This document shows, piece after piece, positions 36,486 through 47,431 of a stretch of DNA of 64,000 bases. Under the pieces are notes generated by a model that had not been told where the DNA came from, did not search any database, and saw nothing but the letters and a program-made list of their open reading frames with translations. Where the stretch lies: NCBI RefSeq assembly GCF_900113315.1, contig NZ_FOZG01000003.1, forward strand, positions 186,001 to 250,000, in the 5' to 3' direction. The stretch comes from Sphingomonas jatrophae. GTDB lineage: Bacteria; Pseudomonadota; Alphaproteobacteria; Sphingomonadales; Sphingomonadaceae. The number at the start of each line of letters is the position of its first letter. Position 1 is the first letter of the stretch. The translations under genes were made by a program, and so were the position numbers.

Positions 36486-37799
36486 TCAGTCTTGCGGCTG
36501 CATCGCTCCGCCGCGCTTCAGCACGTCGCCGCCCTTCATCACGAAGCCGACGCGCTGGAGGACGGTGATGTCCGCCAGCGGATCGCCGTCGACCGCGACG
36601 ATATCGGCGTAGCGGCCCGCCTGGACCGAGCCGATATCCTGCGGCGCGCCGATCAGTTCGGCGGCGTTTCGCGTGCCGGCGAAGATCGCGTCCATCGGCG
36701 TCAGCCCCGCCTTGACCAGCAGCGCGAACTCCTCCGCCTTGTTGCGGTCCCCCAGCCCCGTGAAGTCGGTGCCGAGCGCGATCTTCACGCCCGCTTTGTA
36801 GGCGCGGCCGGCATTGCCGATCATCGTCGGCGTCACCGCGATCGCCTTTTCCGCGACGGACGGCGGCAGCGCCTGCGGCGTCTTAACCGCCGTCTGGTAG
36901 ATCCAGTCGGCGACGAGCAGGGTCGGCACGAGGAAGGTGCCGTGCTGCTTCATCAGCTTGTAGCTGGTGGCATCCGCATAGGTGCCGTGATCGACCGAAT
37001 CGACGCCGGCCTCGACCGCATGGTTGATCGCCTTGTTGCCGTGGACGTGCGCCGCGACCTTCATGCCGAGCTCATGCGCGGTCGAGGTGACGGCGCGCAT
37101 CTCCTCGTCGGTCATGGTCATGTGGTTGGGATCGTCGCCGATCGAACCGACGCCGCCCGACGGCATGATCTTGATCAGCTGCGCGCCGTCCCGGCGATGC
37201 TGGCGGACCTTGCGCTGGGCATCGTCGGCCCCCTCGATGATCGACAGCTCGCGATTTTCGAAATGGACCTCCGAGTTGAAGCCATTCTGCGGGTCCGAGT
37301 GGCCGCCCGTCGCCGACAGCGGCTGCATGGCGGACCAGATGCGCGGGCCGACCAGCTGCTTGGCGGCGATCGCCCGGCTGAGCGCCGGCGCCTCGATCGA
37401 GCCCGAGCCGCAATCGCGCACGGTGGTGAAGCCCTGCTCGATGTCGCGCTCCGCATTGCGCATCGCGGCGACCACCGCATCCGCCTGGTTCTGGGTGAAG
37501 CGGTTGAGCACACTCCAGTCCGGCGTCATCGAGATATGGTCGTGCGTGTCGATGAAGCCCGGTAGCACCGTCTGGCGCGACAGGTCGATCACCTCGGCAC
37601 CGGCCGGCGTGACGAAGCCGGGCTGCACGCCGACGATCCGCTCGTCCTTGACGATGATCGACACCTGCCGCCTCGGCGTGGCGGAGGCGCCGTCGATCAG
37701 CGTGCCGGCATGGATCACCACATCCTTGGCGGCGGCCGGCGCCGCCATCATCAGCGCGGGGGCGGCGAGCAGCGCCGCAAGGGCCGTGCGCAGGCTCAT
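36486..37799 (-). CDS. Exported amidohydrolase (Xaa-Pro dipeptidase / imidazolonepropionase-like), copy 1
   Basis: The 437-residue TIM-barrel metal hydrolase has a signal peptide (about 1-24, ending AAAK), HDH in GFIDTHDHIS, a probable carboxylated lysine in LIKIMPSGG, later metal histidines in AAHVHG and VDHGTY, and the catalytic aspartate in LGTDFTG. It probably cleaves a dipeptide or cyclic amide in the periplasm. It is closely similar over its full length to the next gene upstream, with an ATGA overlap, so the pair arose by tandem duplication. Confidence 0.88.
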   Translation of the reverse strand: MSLRTALAALLAAPALMMAAPAAAKDVVIHAGTLIDGASATPRRQVSIIVKDERIVGVQPGFVTPAGAEVIDLSRQTVLPGFIDTHDHISMTPDWSVLNRFTQNQADAVVAAMRNAERDIEQGFTTVRDCGSGSIEAPALSRAIAAKQLVGPRIWSAMQPLSATGGHSDPQNGFNSEVHFENRELSIIEGADDAQRKVRQHRRDGAQLIKIMPSGGVGSIGDDPNHMTMTDEEMRAVTSTAHELGMKVAAHVHGNKAINHAVEAGVDSVDHGTYADATSYKLMKQHGTFLVPTLLVADWIYQTAVKTPQALPPSVAEKAIAVTPTMIGNAGRAYKAGVKIALGTDFTGLGDRNKAEEFALLVKAGLTPMDAIFAGTRNAAELIGAPQDIGSVQAGRYADIVAVDGDPLADITVLQRVGFVMKGGDVLKRGGAMQPQD

Positions 37800-39106
37800 C
37801 GCGTCATCCTCCCGCCGGTCTTCAACACTTCGCCACCCTTCATCACGAAATCGACCTTCTGGAGCACGGTGATGTCCGCCAGCGGATCGCCGTCGACTGC
37901 GACGATATCGGCATAGCGGCCCGCCTGGACGGTGCCGATGTCCGCGGGCGAGCCGACCAGCGCGGCCGCATTCTTCGAACTGGCGAAGATCGCATCCATC
38001 GGCGTCAGCCCCGCCTTGACCAGCAGCGCGAACTCCTCCGCCTTGTTGCGGCCGGAGCTGGCCGACTGATCGGTGCCGAGCGCGATCTTGACGCCCGCCT
38101 TGTAGGCGCGGCCGGCATTGCCGATCATCGTCGGGGTAACCGCAATCGCCTTTTCCGCGACGGTCGGCGGCAGCGTCTCGGGCGACTTCACCGCATTCTG
38201 GTAGATCGCGTCCGCCACCAGCAACGTCGGCACGAGATAGGTGCCGTGCTGCTTCATCAGCGCGTAGCTTTCGGCATCGGCATAGGTGCCATGCTCGATC
38301 GAATCGACACCGGCACGGATGGCGTGATCGATCGCCACCTTGCCGTGCGCGTGCGCCGCAACCTTCAGGCCGAGCTCGTGCGCTTCCTCGATGGCGGCCT
38401 TCATCTCCGCGTCGGTCATGACCATGTGGTTGGGATCGTCGCCGATCGAGCCGACACCGCCCGAAGGCATGATCTTGATGACGGTGGCGCCGTTGCGGCG
38501 ATGCTCGCGCACCTTGCGGCGGGCGTCGTCCGGCCCGTCGATGATCGCACCTTCACGACCGTCGATGTGGATGGCCGGCCCAAGCCCGTTCTGCCGGTCG
38601 CTGTGGCCACCCGTCGGGCCCATTGCCTGCAGCGCGGTCCAGAAGCGCGGGCCGACGATCTGCTTGGCGTTGATCGCGCGGATGATCGCGGGCGCGGTCA
38701 CTTCGCTGGAGCCGAGATCGCGCACGGTGGTGAAGCCGGTCTCGATATCGATCCGCGCATTGGCGGCGGCGGCGATCGTCGCATCGCCCTCGGTCAGAAC
38801 GAAGCGGTTGAGCGGCTTCCGGCTGCCCGTCGCGGAGATATGGTCGTGCGCGTCGATGAAGCCGGGCAGCACCGTCTTGGTCGACAGGTCGATCACCTCG
38901 GCGCCGGCGGGCGTGACGAAACCGTTCTGGATGCCCGTCACCCGCTCGTCGCGGATCAGGATCGACATCTGCCGCTTCGGCGTAGCCGACGCGCCGTCGA
39001 TCAGCGTGCCTGCGTGGATCACGACGTCCTTGGCGACCGCGGGCGCCGCCGCGGACGCGAGCAGCGCGGCGCCGCAGCCCCAGCGCGCCAACCTCTTTCT
39101 AATCAT
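37796..39106 (-). CDS. Exported amidohydrolase, copy 2 (paralogue of copy 1)
   Basis: The 436-residue paralogue shares the same motifs: HDH in GFIDAHDHIS, VIKIMPSGGVGSIGDDPNH, AAHAHG, EHGTY and LGTDQS. The ATG at 39106 opens a signal peptide (basic start, then WGCGAALLASAAAPAVAK). A longer frame to 39214 lacks a signal and was not used. Its stop overlaps the start of copy 1. Differences cluster in the loop after HDHIS and in the residues after the catalytic aspartate (DQSASS here, DFTGLG in copy 1), which suggests divergent substrates. It is downstream of the TonB receptor gene but separated from it by a terminator. Confidence 0.88.
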   Translation of the reverse strand: MIRKRLARWGCGAALLASAAAPAVAKDVVIHAGTLIDGASATPKRQMSILIRDERVTGIQNGFVTPAGAEVIDLSTKTVLPGFIDAHDHISATGSRKPLNRFVLTEGDATIAAAANARIDIETGFTTVRDLGSSEVTAPAIIRAINAKQIVGPRFWTALQAMGPTGGHSDRQNGLGPAIHIDGREGAIIDGPDDARRKVREHRRNGATVIKIMPSGGVGSIGDDPNHMVMTDAEMKAAIEEAHELGLKVAAHAHGKVAIDHAIRAGVDSIEHGTYADAESYALMKQHGTYLVPTLLVADAIYQNAVKSPETLPPTVAEKAIAVTPTMIGNAGRAYKAGVKIALGTDQSASSGRNKAEEFALLVKAGLTPMDAIFASSKNAAALVGSPADIGTVQAGRYADIVAVDGDPLADITVLQKVDFVMKGGEVLKTGGRMTR

Positions 39107-39240
39107 CCCATTTCCCCCAGAGCGACCCGCTTGCCGGACGCGCGGCCACGTCGGGACCTGATACGCCGGCCATGTTTCGTTACAATTCTTGTCCGGACGC
39201 AACCGGGCCTGCACGAACCCGATCGTCAGAACCTTGTCAG

Positions 39241-39276
39241 AAAAAAGGGGCAGGTCGCTGCTGCGGCCTGCCCCTT
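39241..39276 (-). terminator. Rho-independent terminator after the TonB receptor gene
   Basis: Two perfect 10-base arms (AAGGGGCAGG at 39245-39254 and CCTGCCCCTT at 39267-39276) flank a 12-base loop. On the minus strand the stem is followed by a run of six T. It lies 6 bases past the receptor stop. It should end most receptor transcripts before the amidohydrolase genes, so those need read-through or a promoter in 39107-39240. Confidence 0.85.
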
Positions 39277-39281
39277 GTGGC

Positions 39282-41912
<2,631 letters not shown>

Positions 41913-42253
41913 TGCCTGGTGACCCCCTAGTTCGCGGAATTCCGATCCCGCCCATAACCGAGGCTCGACAGAGCTTTGCCCTTGCCGAACCTTTTCGTCC
42001 CTGCACCGCCCGATGATCTGCGCCCCGGTTGTCACGGATCAGAAACCGAACTGCGCTCGAAGGCAATTCCAAAATTACGTGTCATGCATGAGATTTTCGG
42101 CATGCTTGCACTAAAGACACAGCAGCTCGTAGGTGATACGCACTCCCTCTCGTGCAAAAGCGGTTGCAGACGGGAGTCGGCCGGGGCAGGCTAGCCCTCG
42201 GGGCCGGTGCCGTTCGGGAAAACGGTGCGCCACGGCCTTTGTCAGGAGGTTGC
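41913..42253. other. Divergent control region between TonB receptor and Lrp/AsnC genes
   Basis: This 341-base gap is the longest without a gene. It is less GC-rich in its middle (about 42060-42140) than the surroundings. It holds a GCATG-N10-CATGC dyad at 42086-42105 described separately. A GC-rich stretch at about 42175-42240 contains GCCGTTCGGGAAAACGG, a short hairpin before the Lrp gene. I see no small gene in it. Promoters for both flanking genes must lie here. Confidence 0.6.
42086..42105. promoter_or_regulatory. Candidate Lrp/AsnC operator
   Basis: Arms GCATG (42086-42090) and CATGC (42101-42105) flank the AT-containing spacer AGATTTTCGG. A short dyad around an A/T-rich centre is the usual form of Lrp/AsnC sites, and these regulators commonly bind beside their own gene. 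The arms are only 5 bases long, so the call is tentative. Confidence 0.4.
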
Positions 42254-42721
42254 GTGGGCAGCAAGACCAAGCTCGACAGTTTCGACACGCGCATCCTTCA
42301 GATCCTGACCGCAGAAGGCCGGAAAACATGGCGCGATCTGGCCGAGGATATCGGCCTGTCGCTCACGCCCACGCTGCGGCGGGTGCGGCGGCTGGAAAAT
42401 GACGGCTATATTCTCGGCTATACTGCAAGGCTCGACGAGCGACGGCTGATCGGCGGGATCGAGGCGCTCATATCGGTCACGCTGGAGCGGCAGGCCGAAG
42501 AGGCGCTCACCACGTTCGAACGCAGCATCCAGGACGTGCCGGAGGTGACGGACTGCTTCCAGATGACGGGTGACTATGATTATCTGCTGCGCGTGGTGGT
42601 CACCGATCTCGATCATTACCAGTCGATGCTGATGGCGCTGGCCCGCATTCCGCGCGTGTCGCGGATCAACTCGAGCTTCATGCTGAAGACCGTGCTGCGG
42701 CGGCCGACGCAGGTGGTTTGA
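42254..42721 (+). CDS. Lrp/AsnC-family transcriptional regulator
   Basis: The 155-residue protein has an N-terminal winged helix (KLDSFDTRILQILTAEGRKT, then WRDLAEDIGLSLTPTLRRVRRLE) and a C-terminal RAM ligand-binding domain (VTDCFQMTGDYDYLLRVVVTDLDHYQ) ending in INSSFMLKTV. Such regulators sense amino acids. The GTG at 42254 is preceded by AGGAGG with a short 4-base spacing. It is divergent from the TonB receptor and peptidase locus, so that locus is the likely target and an amino acid or peptide product the likely effector. Confidence 0.93.
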   Translation: MGSKTKLDSFDTRILQILTAEGRKTWRDLAEDIGLSLTPTLRRVRRLENDGYILGYTARLDERRLIGGIEALISVTLERQAEEALTTFERSIQDVPEVTDCFQMTGDYDYLLRVVVTDLDHYQSMLMALARIPRVSRINSSFMLKTVLRRPTQVV

Positions 42722-42831
42722 ACTCCGCGCCTCAGTGCCGCGCGGTTTGCTCGTGCCGTGCCCCACCCGCCTCAGCTATTCGACCATCTTCCTAAATGTA
42801 ACGCGCGTCGGCGATTTCGGCCGGTTGCGCA

Positions 42832-42859
42832 TTGACCTGCGTACTTTCCAAGCTAGCCT
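42832..42859 (+). promoter_or_regulatory. Candidate promoter of the KstD-like gene
   Basis: TTGACC at 42832-42837 and TAGCCT at 42854-42859 are separated by 16 bases and fit a housekeeping-type promoter loosely. The -10 match is weak. It points to the flavoprotein gene at 42914 and is followed at once by a perfect dyad. Confidence 0.35.
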
Positions 42860-42866
42860 GATCGCG

Positions 42867-42884
42867 ACCGTCACCCGTGACGGT
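42867..42884. promoter_or_regulatory. Perfect 8+2+8 dyad upstream of the KstD-like gene
   Basis: ACCGTCAC-CC-GTGACGGT is a perfect inverted repeat. It starts 8 bases after the candidate -10 element and lies 30-47 bases before the GTG start, so it would overlap the transcript start. It could be a repressor operator or an RNA hairpin in the leader. The short 2-base spacer makes a DNA-binding dimer the more likely reading. Confidence 0.5.
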
Positions 42885-42913
42885 TCAACGGCAAAGCTGG
42901 TGGAGAGAGACAG

Positions 42914-44653
42914 GTGGCAGGTTCGGCGAACGGCGCAGCCGACACGATCGAGTGCGATCTGCTGGTGATTGGCAGCGGTGGCGGCGCACTCACCGCCGCG
43001 GTGACGGCACGCAAGGCAGGCCTCGATGTCGTCGTGGTGGAGAAGCAGCCGGTGTTCGGCGGCACCACCGCGACATCCGGCGGCATGTTGTGGATCCCGG
43101 GCAACCGCCACTCGGCCGCCCTGCAGGAACGTCTGGGCGAGACCGATACGCTCGACAATGCGCGCAAGTACATCATCGAGGAAGCCGGCAATTATGCGGA
43201 CATCGACCGGATCGACGCCTATCTGAAATATGGCCCGGAGATGATCGCCTTCCTGGAGGACAATAGCCACGTCCGCTTCGACGCGGCCGAATATCCCGAT
43301 TACAACATGGACCACCCGAACGCCGCCAAAGTTCGCTCGCTGATCGCGCGCGAATATAATGCGGGCAAGCTCGGCAAGCATCTGCGCGAGCTGAAGAGCG
43401 AGCTGCCGCAGATGCTGTTCTTCGGCTTTGCGATCGGCTCGTCGGTGGAGATGAAGCAGTTCTTCCGGGCTGGCCGCTCACCGAAGGCGTTCGCCGCGGT
43501 CGCGGGCAAGATGGCGCGGCATGTCGTCGATACGGCGTTGCACGGGGCGCCCCGCCGCGTGGTCCGGGGGCGCGCGCTGATCACCCGGCTGGCGCAGACC
43601 CTGTTCGAGCTGAAGGTGCCGATCCTGCTCTCCTCCCCCGCGCGCGAACTGATCGTGACCGATGGCGGCGTGCGCGGCGCTGTCGTCGACACGCCGAACG
43701 GCGCACGGCGCATTCTTGCCAGGCGCGGCGTCGTGCTGGGCAGCGGTGGCTTTCCGCATGATGACAAGCGCCGCCAGCAGGCCTACCCCGCCAACGCTTA
43801 TGATGGCGTCCGCCGCTCCGTCGCCAACCCCGGCAATACGGGCGATGGCGCGCGACTGGCGGAACAGGCCGGCGGTGTGTTCAGCAAGGAGGTGTCGAAT
43901 GCGGGCGCCTGGATGCCGACCTCTGTCCGCCCCGACGTGGCCGGACCGGCGGGGGTCTGGCCCCATCTGGTCGATCGTCTGAAGCCCGGCTTCATCGCGG
44001 TCGGCGCGGATGCGCGGCGCTTCGGCAACGAGTCCGCTGCCTATTCCGCCTTCGTGCCGATGATGCTGGAGGCCGGGGCCAAGCAGCCGATGGCATTCGC
44101 CTGGCTGATCGGGGACAAGCGCGCCGTCGACAAGTGGGGGATCGGGCGGGTCCGCCCCAAGCCCATGCCGCGCCGCGGCTTCATCCGCTCAGGCTATCTG
44201 ATCGAGGCACCGACGCTCGCCGATCTCGCACGCAAGATCGGGCTCGATCCCGAACAGCTCCAGCAGACGGTGATGCGGTTCAACGCGGATGCGCGGCGTG
44301 GCGTCGACAGCGAGTTCAATCGCGGCGCCAACGCCTATGACGCCTATCAGGGCGACGACGATTATGATGGCCCCAACCTGTGCCTGGGGCCGCTGGAGAA
44401 GGGCCCGTTCTACGCGATCAAGATGTTTCCGGGCGAGATCGGCACCTTCGCCGGCATCCGCACCGATCGTTATGCGCGCGTGGTCCGCGAGGATGGATCA
44501 CCGCTCGACGGCCTTTATGCAGTCGGCAATGATCAGCTCAACGTGTTCGGCGGCGCCTATCCGGGTGCCGGTGCGACGCTTGGGCCGGGGCTGACCTTCG
44601 GCTACGTCGCTGCGCGCCATGCGGCGGGCCTGATCGGCGAGGAGGCGCGGTAG
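42914..44653 (+). CDS. FAD-dependent oxidoreductase, 3-ketosteroid-delta1-dehydrogenase-like
   Basis: The 579-residue protein has the FAD-binding motif LLVIGSGGGALTAAVTARKAG near residue 18-38 (given by its start GSGGG) and FGGTTATSGGMLWIP. A C-terminal FAD motif reads GLYAVGNDQ. The segment YPGAG at residues 549-553 matches the Tyr-x3-Gly pair that in KstD (Tyr487/Gly491 in the Rhodococcus enzyme) holds the 3-keto group. KstD removes two hydrogens from ring A of 3-ketosteroids, and relatives act on other cyclic ketones. The GTG start at 42914 has GAGAGA upstream. It opens the catabolic island and is convergent with the VOC gene (3-base gap). Confidence 0.85.
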   Translation: MAGSANGAADTIECDLLVIGSGGGALTAAVTARKAGLDVVVVEKQPVFGGTTATSGGMLWIPGNRHSAALQERLGETDTLDNARKYIIEEAGNYADIDRIDAYLKYGPEMIAFLEDNSHVRFDAAEYPDYNMDHPNAAKVRSLIAREYNAGKLGKHLRELKSELPQMLFFGFAIGSSVEMKQFFRAGRSPKAFAAVAGKMARHVVDTALHGAPRRVVRGRALITRLAQTLFELKVPILLSSPARELIVTDGGVRGAVVDTPNGARRILARRGVVLGSGGFPHDDKRRQQAYPANAYDGVRRSVANPGNTGDGARLAEQAGGVFSKEVSNAGAWMPTSVRPDVAGPAGVWPHLVDRLKPGFIAVGADARRFGNESAAYSAFVPMMLEAGAKQPMAFAWLIGDKRAVDKWGIGRVRPKPMPRRGFIRSGYLIEAPTLADLARKIGLDPEQLQQTVMRFNADARRGVDSEFNRGANAYDAYQGDDDYDGPNLCLGPLEKGPFYAIKMFPGEIGTFAGIRTDRYARVVREDGSPLDGLYAVGNDQLNVFGGAYPGAGATLGPGLTFGYVAARHAAGLIGEEAR

Positions 44654-44656
44654 AGG

Positions 44657-45178
44657 TCAGCGGACGGGATCGCTCCCGTCCCACTCGCGGGCGGCGGCGC
44701 GCATCGCGGCGAAGCGCTGCGCCGTCGCCTCCGGCACCTGCATCACCTCGATCATCGTGCCGGGCCCGCCACCCGTATCCGCATAGAAGACGCCGCCACC
44801 GGGATAGTCCGCTTCCTGCGCGATGGTCATGCCAAGGTCGAGGCAGTGGCGGCGGGCGGCGGCGATGTCGTCCACCGCGGTGCACAGATGGTGCACGCCC
44901 TCCTGCCCTGCCGCCCGCCACTCGGTGTAGATGGACGGCGCGTCATTATGCTGTTCGATCAGCTCGATCTGCACATCGCCCCAGTAAGCGAGGTAGATGG
45001 TGAAGTCCGGATCGGTGGGCTGTCCGCGGTAGCGGCAATTGGCCATGCGGATGTTGGCAAGGCGGAAGAAGGGCCCGACACGCATACGCTGCGTCCAGAA
45101 ATCGAGTGCGGCCGGCAGGTCCGTCGGCACGTAAGCGATCTGGAAGATCGATCCGAGGGGATGGGCAGCGGTCAGCAT
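44657..45178 (-). CDS. VOC-superfamily (glyoxalase/dioxygenase-fold) protein
   Basis: The 173-residue protein has the paired beta-alpha-beta-beta-beta modules of the VOC fold. Probable ligands are Gln in SIFQIAYV, Glu in VQIELIEQ, His in GVHHLC and Glu in TMIEVMQ. Such proteins use a divalent metal for isomerisation, epimerisation or ring opening. The exact reaction cannot be read. It is divergent from a ThuA-like gene, and the gap between them carries a dyad shared with other promoters of this island. Confidence 0.85.
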   Translation of the reverse strand: MLTAAHPLGSIFQIAYVPTDLPAALDFWTQRMRVGPFFRLANIRMANCRYRGQPTDPDFTIYLAYWGDVQIELIEQHNDAPSIYTEWRAAGQEGVHHLCTAVDDIAAARRHCLDLGMTIAQEADYPGGGVFYADTGGGPGTMIEVMQVPEATAQRFAAMRAAAREWDGSDPVR

Positions 45179-45191
45179 CGCGGTTCTCCGG

Positions 45192-45216
45192 AAAACAGCT
45201 ACACGCTATAGTTTTG
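45192..45216 (+). promoter_or_regulatory. Shared operator-like element, copy 1 (VOC / ThuA gap)
   Basis: AAAA at 45192-45195 and TTTT at 45212-45215 bracket a core with CACGCTA. The right half reads CGCTATAGTTTTG (45204-45216), matching CGYTANNNTTTTG. It lies 14 bases before the VOC start and overlaps the leader of the divergent ThuA-like gene, a position suited to repression of both. Confidence 0.5.
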
Positions 45217-45230
45217 GGAGGGAGGTGCCA

Positions 45231-46055
45231 ATGCCGCGAATCGATCATGCCGCAGAACTGCGCGCGCTTGTCGCGGTGCGTGGTCATCCGTTCGACCGCA
45301 CCGCGTTCGATCGCCTGTTCGAGGGCATGGCCGGCATCAGCGCGACGATGGTGGATCAGCCTGCCGCCGCGCTGCTGATGACGCCTGAAGGGATGGCCGA
45401 CTTCGACGTGCTCGTGCTCTACGACATGCCGGGCGTGGATTTCGCCGCAGCGGAGGATAGACCGGGCCTGCTGCAGCCATCTGCCGCTCTCAAGGACGGC
45501 ATGCGGCGCCTGCTGGGCGCGGGCAAGGGCGTCGTCGCGCTCCACCATGCGCTCGCGGGGTGGCCCACCTGGGACGAATATGGCGACTGGCTGGGCGGCC
45601 GCTTCCTCTACAAGCCGGGCCTCGTTCGCGGGGAGCCAAGGCCGGATTCGGGCTATCGCCACGACATCACCCACACGCTCCGCCCCGTCGCGCCTCATCC
45701 GGTGACGGCGGGCTTGCCGGACAGCTTCACGCTGACCGACGAACTCTATCTGGCGGAAACGTTCGAGAGCGACATCATCCCGCTGCTCCGCTCCGACCAT
45801 GCGTTCGACGATCGCGGCTTCTGGTCGGCAGCGGCGGCGGTGAACGGGCGCATGTTCGACAATGAGGGCTGGGTGCACCCGCCGGGGTCGAACATCGTCG
45901 GCTGGGTCAAGCGCGCGCTCGCCAGCCCGCTCGTCTATCTCCAGCCCGGTGACGGGCCGAGCGTGTATGACGATCCGAATTACCGCCGGCTGGTGGAAAA
46001 TGCGATCCGCTGGGCCGCCTCGCCGGAGGCGCTCGACTGGGCGCGCTCAGGCTGA
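45231..46055 (+). CDS. ThuA-like protein, copy 1
   Basis: The 274-residue product fits the ThuA/trehalose-utilisation-like glutamine-amidotransferase fold. It has an ALVAVRGHPFDRTAF opening, FDVLVLYDMPG as the central strand, KGVVALHHALAGWPTWDEYGDWLGGRF, DELYLAE, and HPPGSNIVGWVKRALASPLVYLQPGD. ThuA domains are linked to the breakdown of sugars and glycosides, including 3-keto sugars, but no reaction is proven for most. The ATG at 45231 has GGAGG 5 bases upstream; a GTG at 45225 is also in frame. Its end overlaps the convergent MFS gene by 9 bases. Confidence 0.82.
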   Translation: MPRIDHAAELRALVAVRGHPFDRTAFDRLFEGMAGISATMVDQPAAALLMTPEGMADFDVLVLYDMPGVDFAAAEDRPGLLQPSAALKDGMRRLLGAGKGVVALHHALAGWPTWDEYGDWLGGRFLYKPGLVRGEPRPDSGYRHDITHTLRPVAPHPVTAGLPDSFTLTDELYLAETFESDIIPLLRSDHAFDDRGFWSAAAAVNGRMFDNEGWVHPPGSNIVGWVKRALASPLVYLQPGDGPSVYDDPNYRRLVENAIRWAASPEALDWARSG

Positions 46056-47417
46056 AGGCGGCATCGCCGCGGCGATGGCCCGGCGCATCGCCGGCCGGCC
46101 GATGGTGAACAGCAGGGCGGCAAGTCCGGTGGTCAGCCCGGCGAACAAGGCCATGGATTCTCCGAGCGCCGCCTCGTCGCCGAACAGCTTGTCGGTGAAG
46201 GTGGCGACGATGATCGGGCCCAGGATCGTGCCGACGATCGACACGCCGACCATGTAGACGGCCGAGGCCTTGCCACGCAGTTGCGCCGGCGTCGCGATCT
46301 GCAGGGCGGCGGGGCCGATGCTGGCGAACGCCATCAGGCAGAAATAAGCGACGCTGTAGAGCACGAGCATGAGCGCGCCGCTCTCCACCAGGTAAGCGGC
46401 CACGCCGCATGGCAAAGCGAGCGCGCACATCACCGCGAAGTAGGTCAGGTGCGCATCGCGCCGCCCCGTCGCGAACAGCCGGTCGACCGCCCAGCCATGC
46501 ACCGCCAGCCCGATCAGCGCCGATCCCACCTGCGCGATGCCGATCCAGTAGCCGATGGTCGACAATTCCCAGCCATGGTGCCGCGACAGGAAGGTGGCGT
46601 TCCACGATTGCAGACCGACGACGAAGGCCATGATGAGCGCGAAGCCGAGCCCGTGCGCCGCGTAGAAGAGCGGGAAGCGGCGATAATGGCGGAACAGATC
46701 ACCGAAGCCCGTGGTCGATTGCCGGGTCGCCTTGCGGGCGAGGTGCTGCTGCGATTCCGGGATGGTGAAGACCAAAGGTGCGAGCAACAGGCCCGGCAGA
46801 CCGGTGATGACGAAGGCGAGCTGCCAACCGGACAGCGTGCCGAACAGCGGCAGATCGATCGGCGGCGATGCCGTGACCCACGCGATCACCGCTCCGCCCA
46901 GCAGGAAGGACATGCCGCTGCCGAGATTGCCGCCCATGACGAACAGCGACAGCGGCAGCGACAGCTTATTCGGCGGGTAAAGCTCGCTCAGCATGGCATA
47001 GGCCGTCGGGTTGATCGACGCCTCGCACCCGCCCACGCCGGCACGCGCGGCGAACAGCCCCCCGAAGCTGCGCGTCAGGCCCGAACAGACCGCCGCGATG
47101 CTCCAGCCGATGATCCCGCCGAACAGGATCATGCGCCGGCTGTAGCGATCGACCAGCCAGCCCATGACCGGGCTGAGCAGCATGAAGAACAGGCCGAAGG
47201 CGAGGCCCTGGATCAGGGAGATCTGCAGGTCGGTCAGCTTCATGTCCGCCTTGATCAGCGGCACGAGCAGCGCGGCGATCTGCCGGTCGAGCGTGCCGAA
47301 CCAGTAGAGCAGGGTCAGCACCGCGGTGGCGCGCCAGGCCCCGTCCGCAATCGGCACATGCTCGCTCTGGGCCAAGCTGCCCGCAAGCTCGAGCGAGGTC
47401 TGCGCATCGCTGGCCAT
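46047..47417 (-). CDS. MFS transporter
   Basis: The 456-residue protein has about 12 hydrophobic helices and the MFS motif A-like GWLVDRYSRRMILFGG between helices 2 and 3. It also has an early LDRQIAALLVPLIKADM motif, seen in carriers of aromatic acids and related compounds. The ATG at 47417 has GAGG upstream. A long frame continues further upstream but is arginine-rich and antisense to the dehydrogenase gene. It is divergent from the D-2-hydroxyacid dehydrogenase gene, with a shared dyad in the gap, and probably imports or exports a pathway compound. Confidence 0.92.
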   Translation of the reverse strand: MASDAQTSLELAGSLAQSEHVPIADGAWRATAVLTLLYWFGTLDRQIAALLVPLIKADMKLTDLQISLIQGLAFGLFFMLLSPVMGWLVDRYSRRMILFGGIIGWSIAAVCSGLTRSFGGLFAARAGVGGCEASINPTAYAMLSELYPPNKLSLPLSLFVMGGNLGSGMSFLLGGAVIAWVTASPPIDLPLFGTLSGWQLAFVITGLPGLLLAPLVFTIPESQQHLARKATRQSTTGFGDLFRHYRRFPLFYAAHGLGFALIMAFVVGLQSWNATFLSRHHGWELSTIGYWIGIAQVGSALIGLAVHGWAVDRLFATGRRDAHLTYFAVMCALALPCGVAAYLVESGALMLVLYSVAYFCLMAFASIGPAALQIATPAQLRGKASAVYMVGVSIVGTILGPIIVATFTDKLFGDEAALGESMALFAGLTTGLAALLFTIGRPAMRRAIAAAMPPSA

Positions 47418-47431
47418 CTGCCATTCCTCTA

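Noticed and set aside
34764-37565. A 933-codon open frame on the plus strand
   Set aside because: It lies antisense to the M20-like and amidohydrolase genes, which have clear signal peptides and motifs. Its composition is typical of a shadow frame.
42175-42240. A possible riboswitch in the GC-rich leader before the Lrp gene
   Set aside because: Only a short hairpin is visible (GCCGTT...AACGG). No conserved riboswitch core was recognised.
45225-45230. GTG start for ThuA-like copy 1 at 45225
   Set aside because: The ribosome-binding sequence GGAGG overlaps this codon and is correctly spaced for the ATG at 45231.
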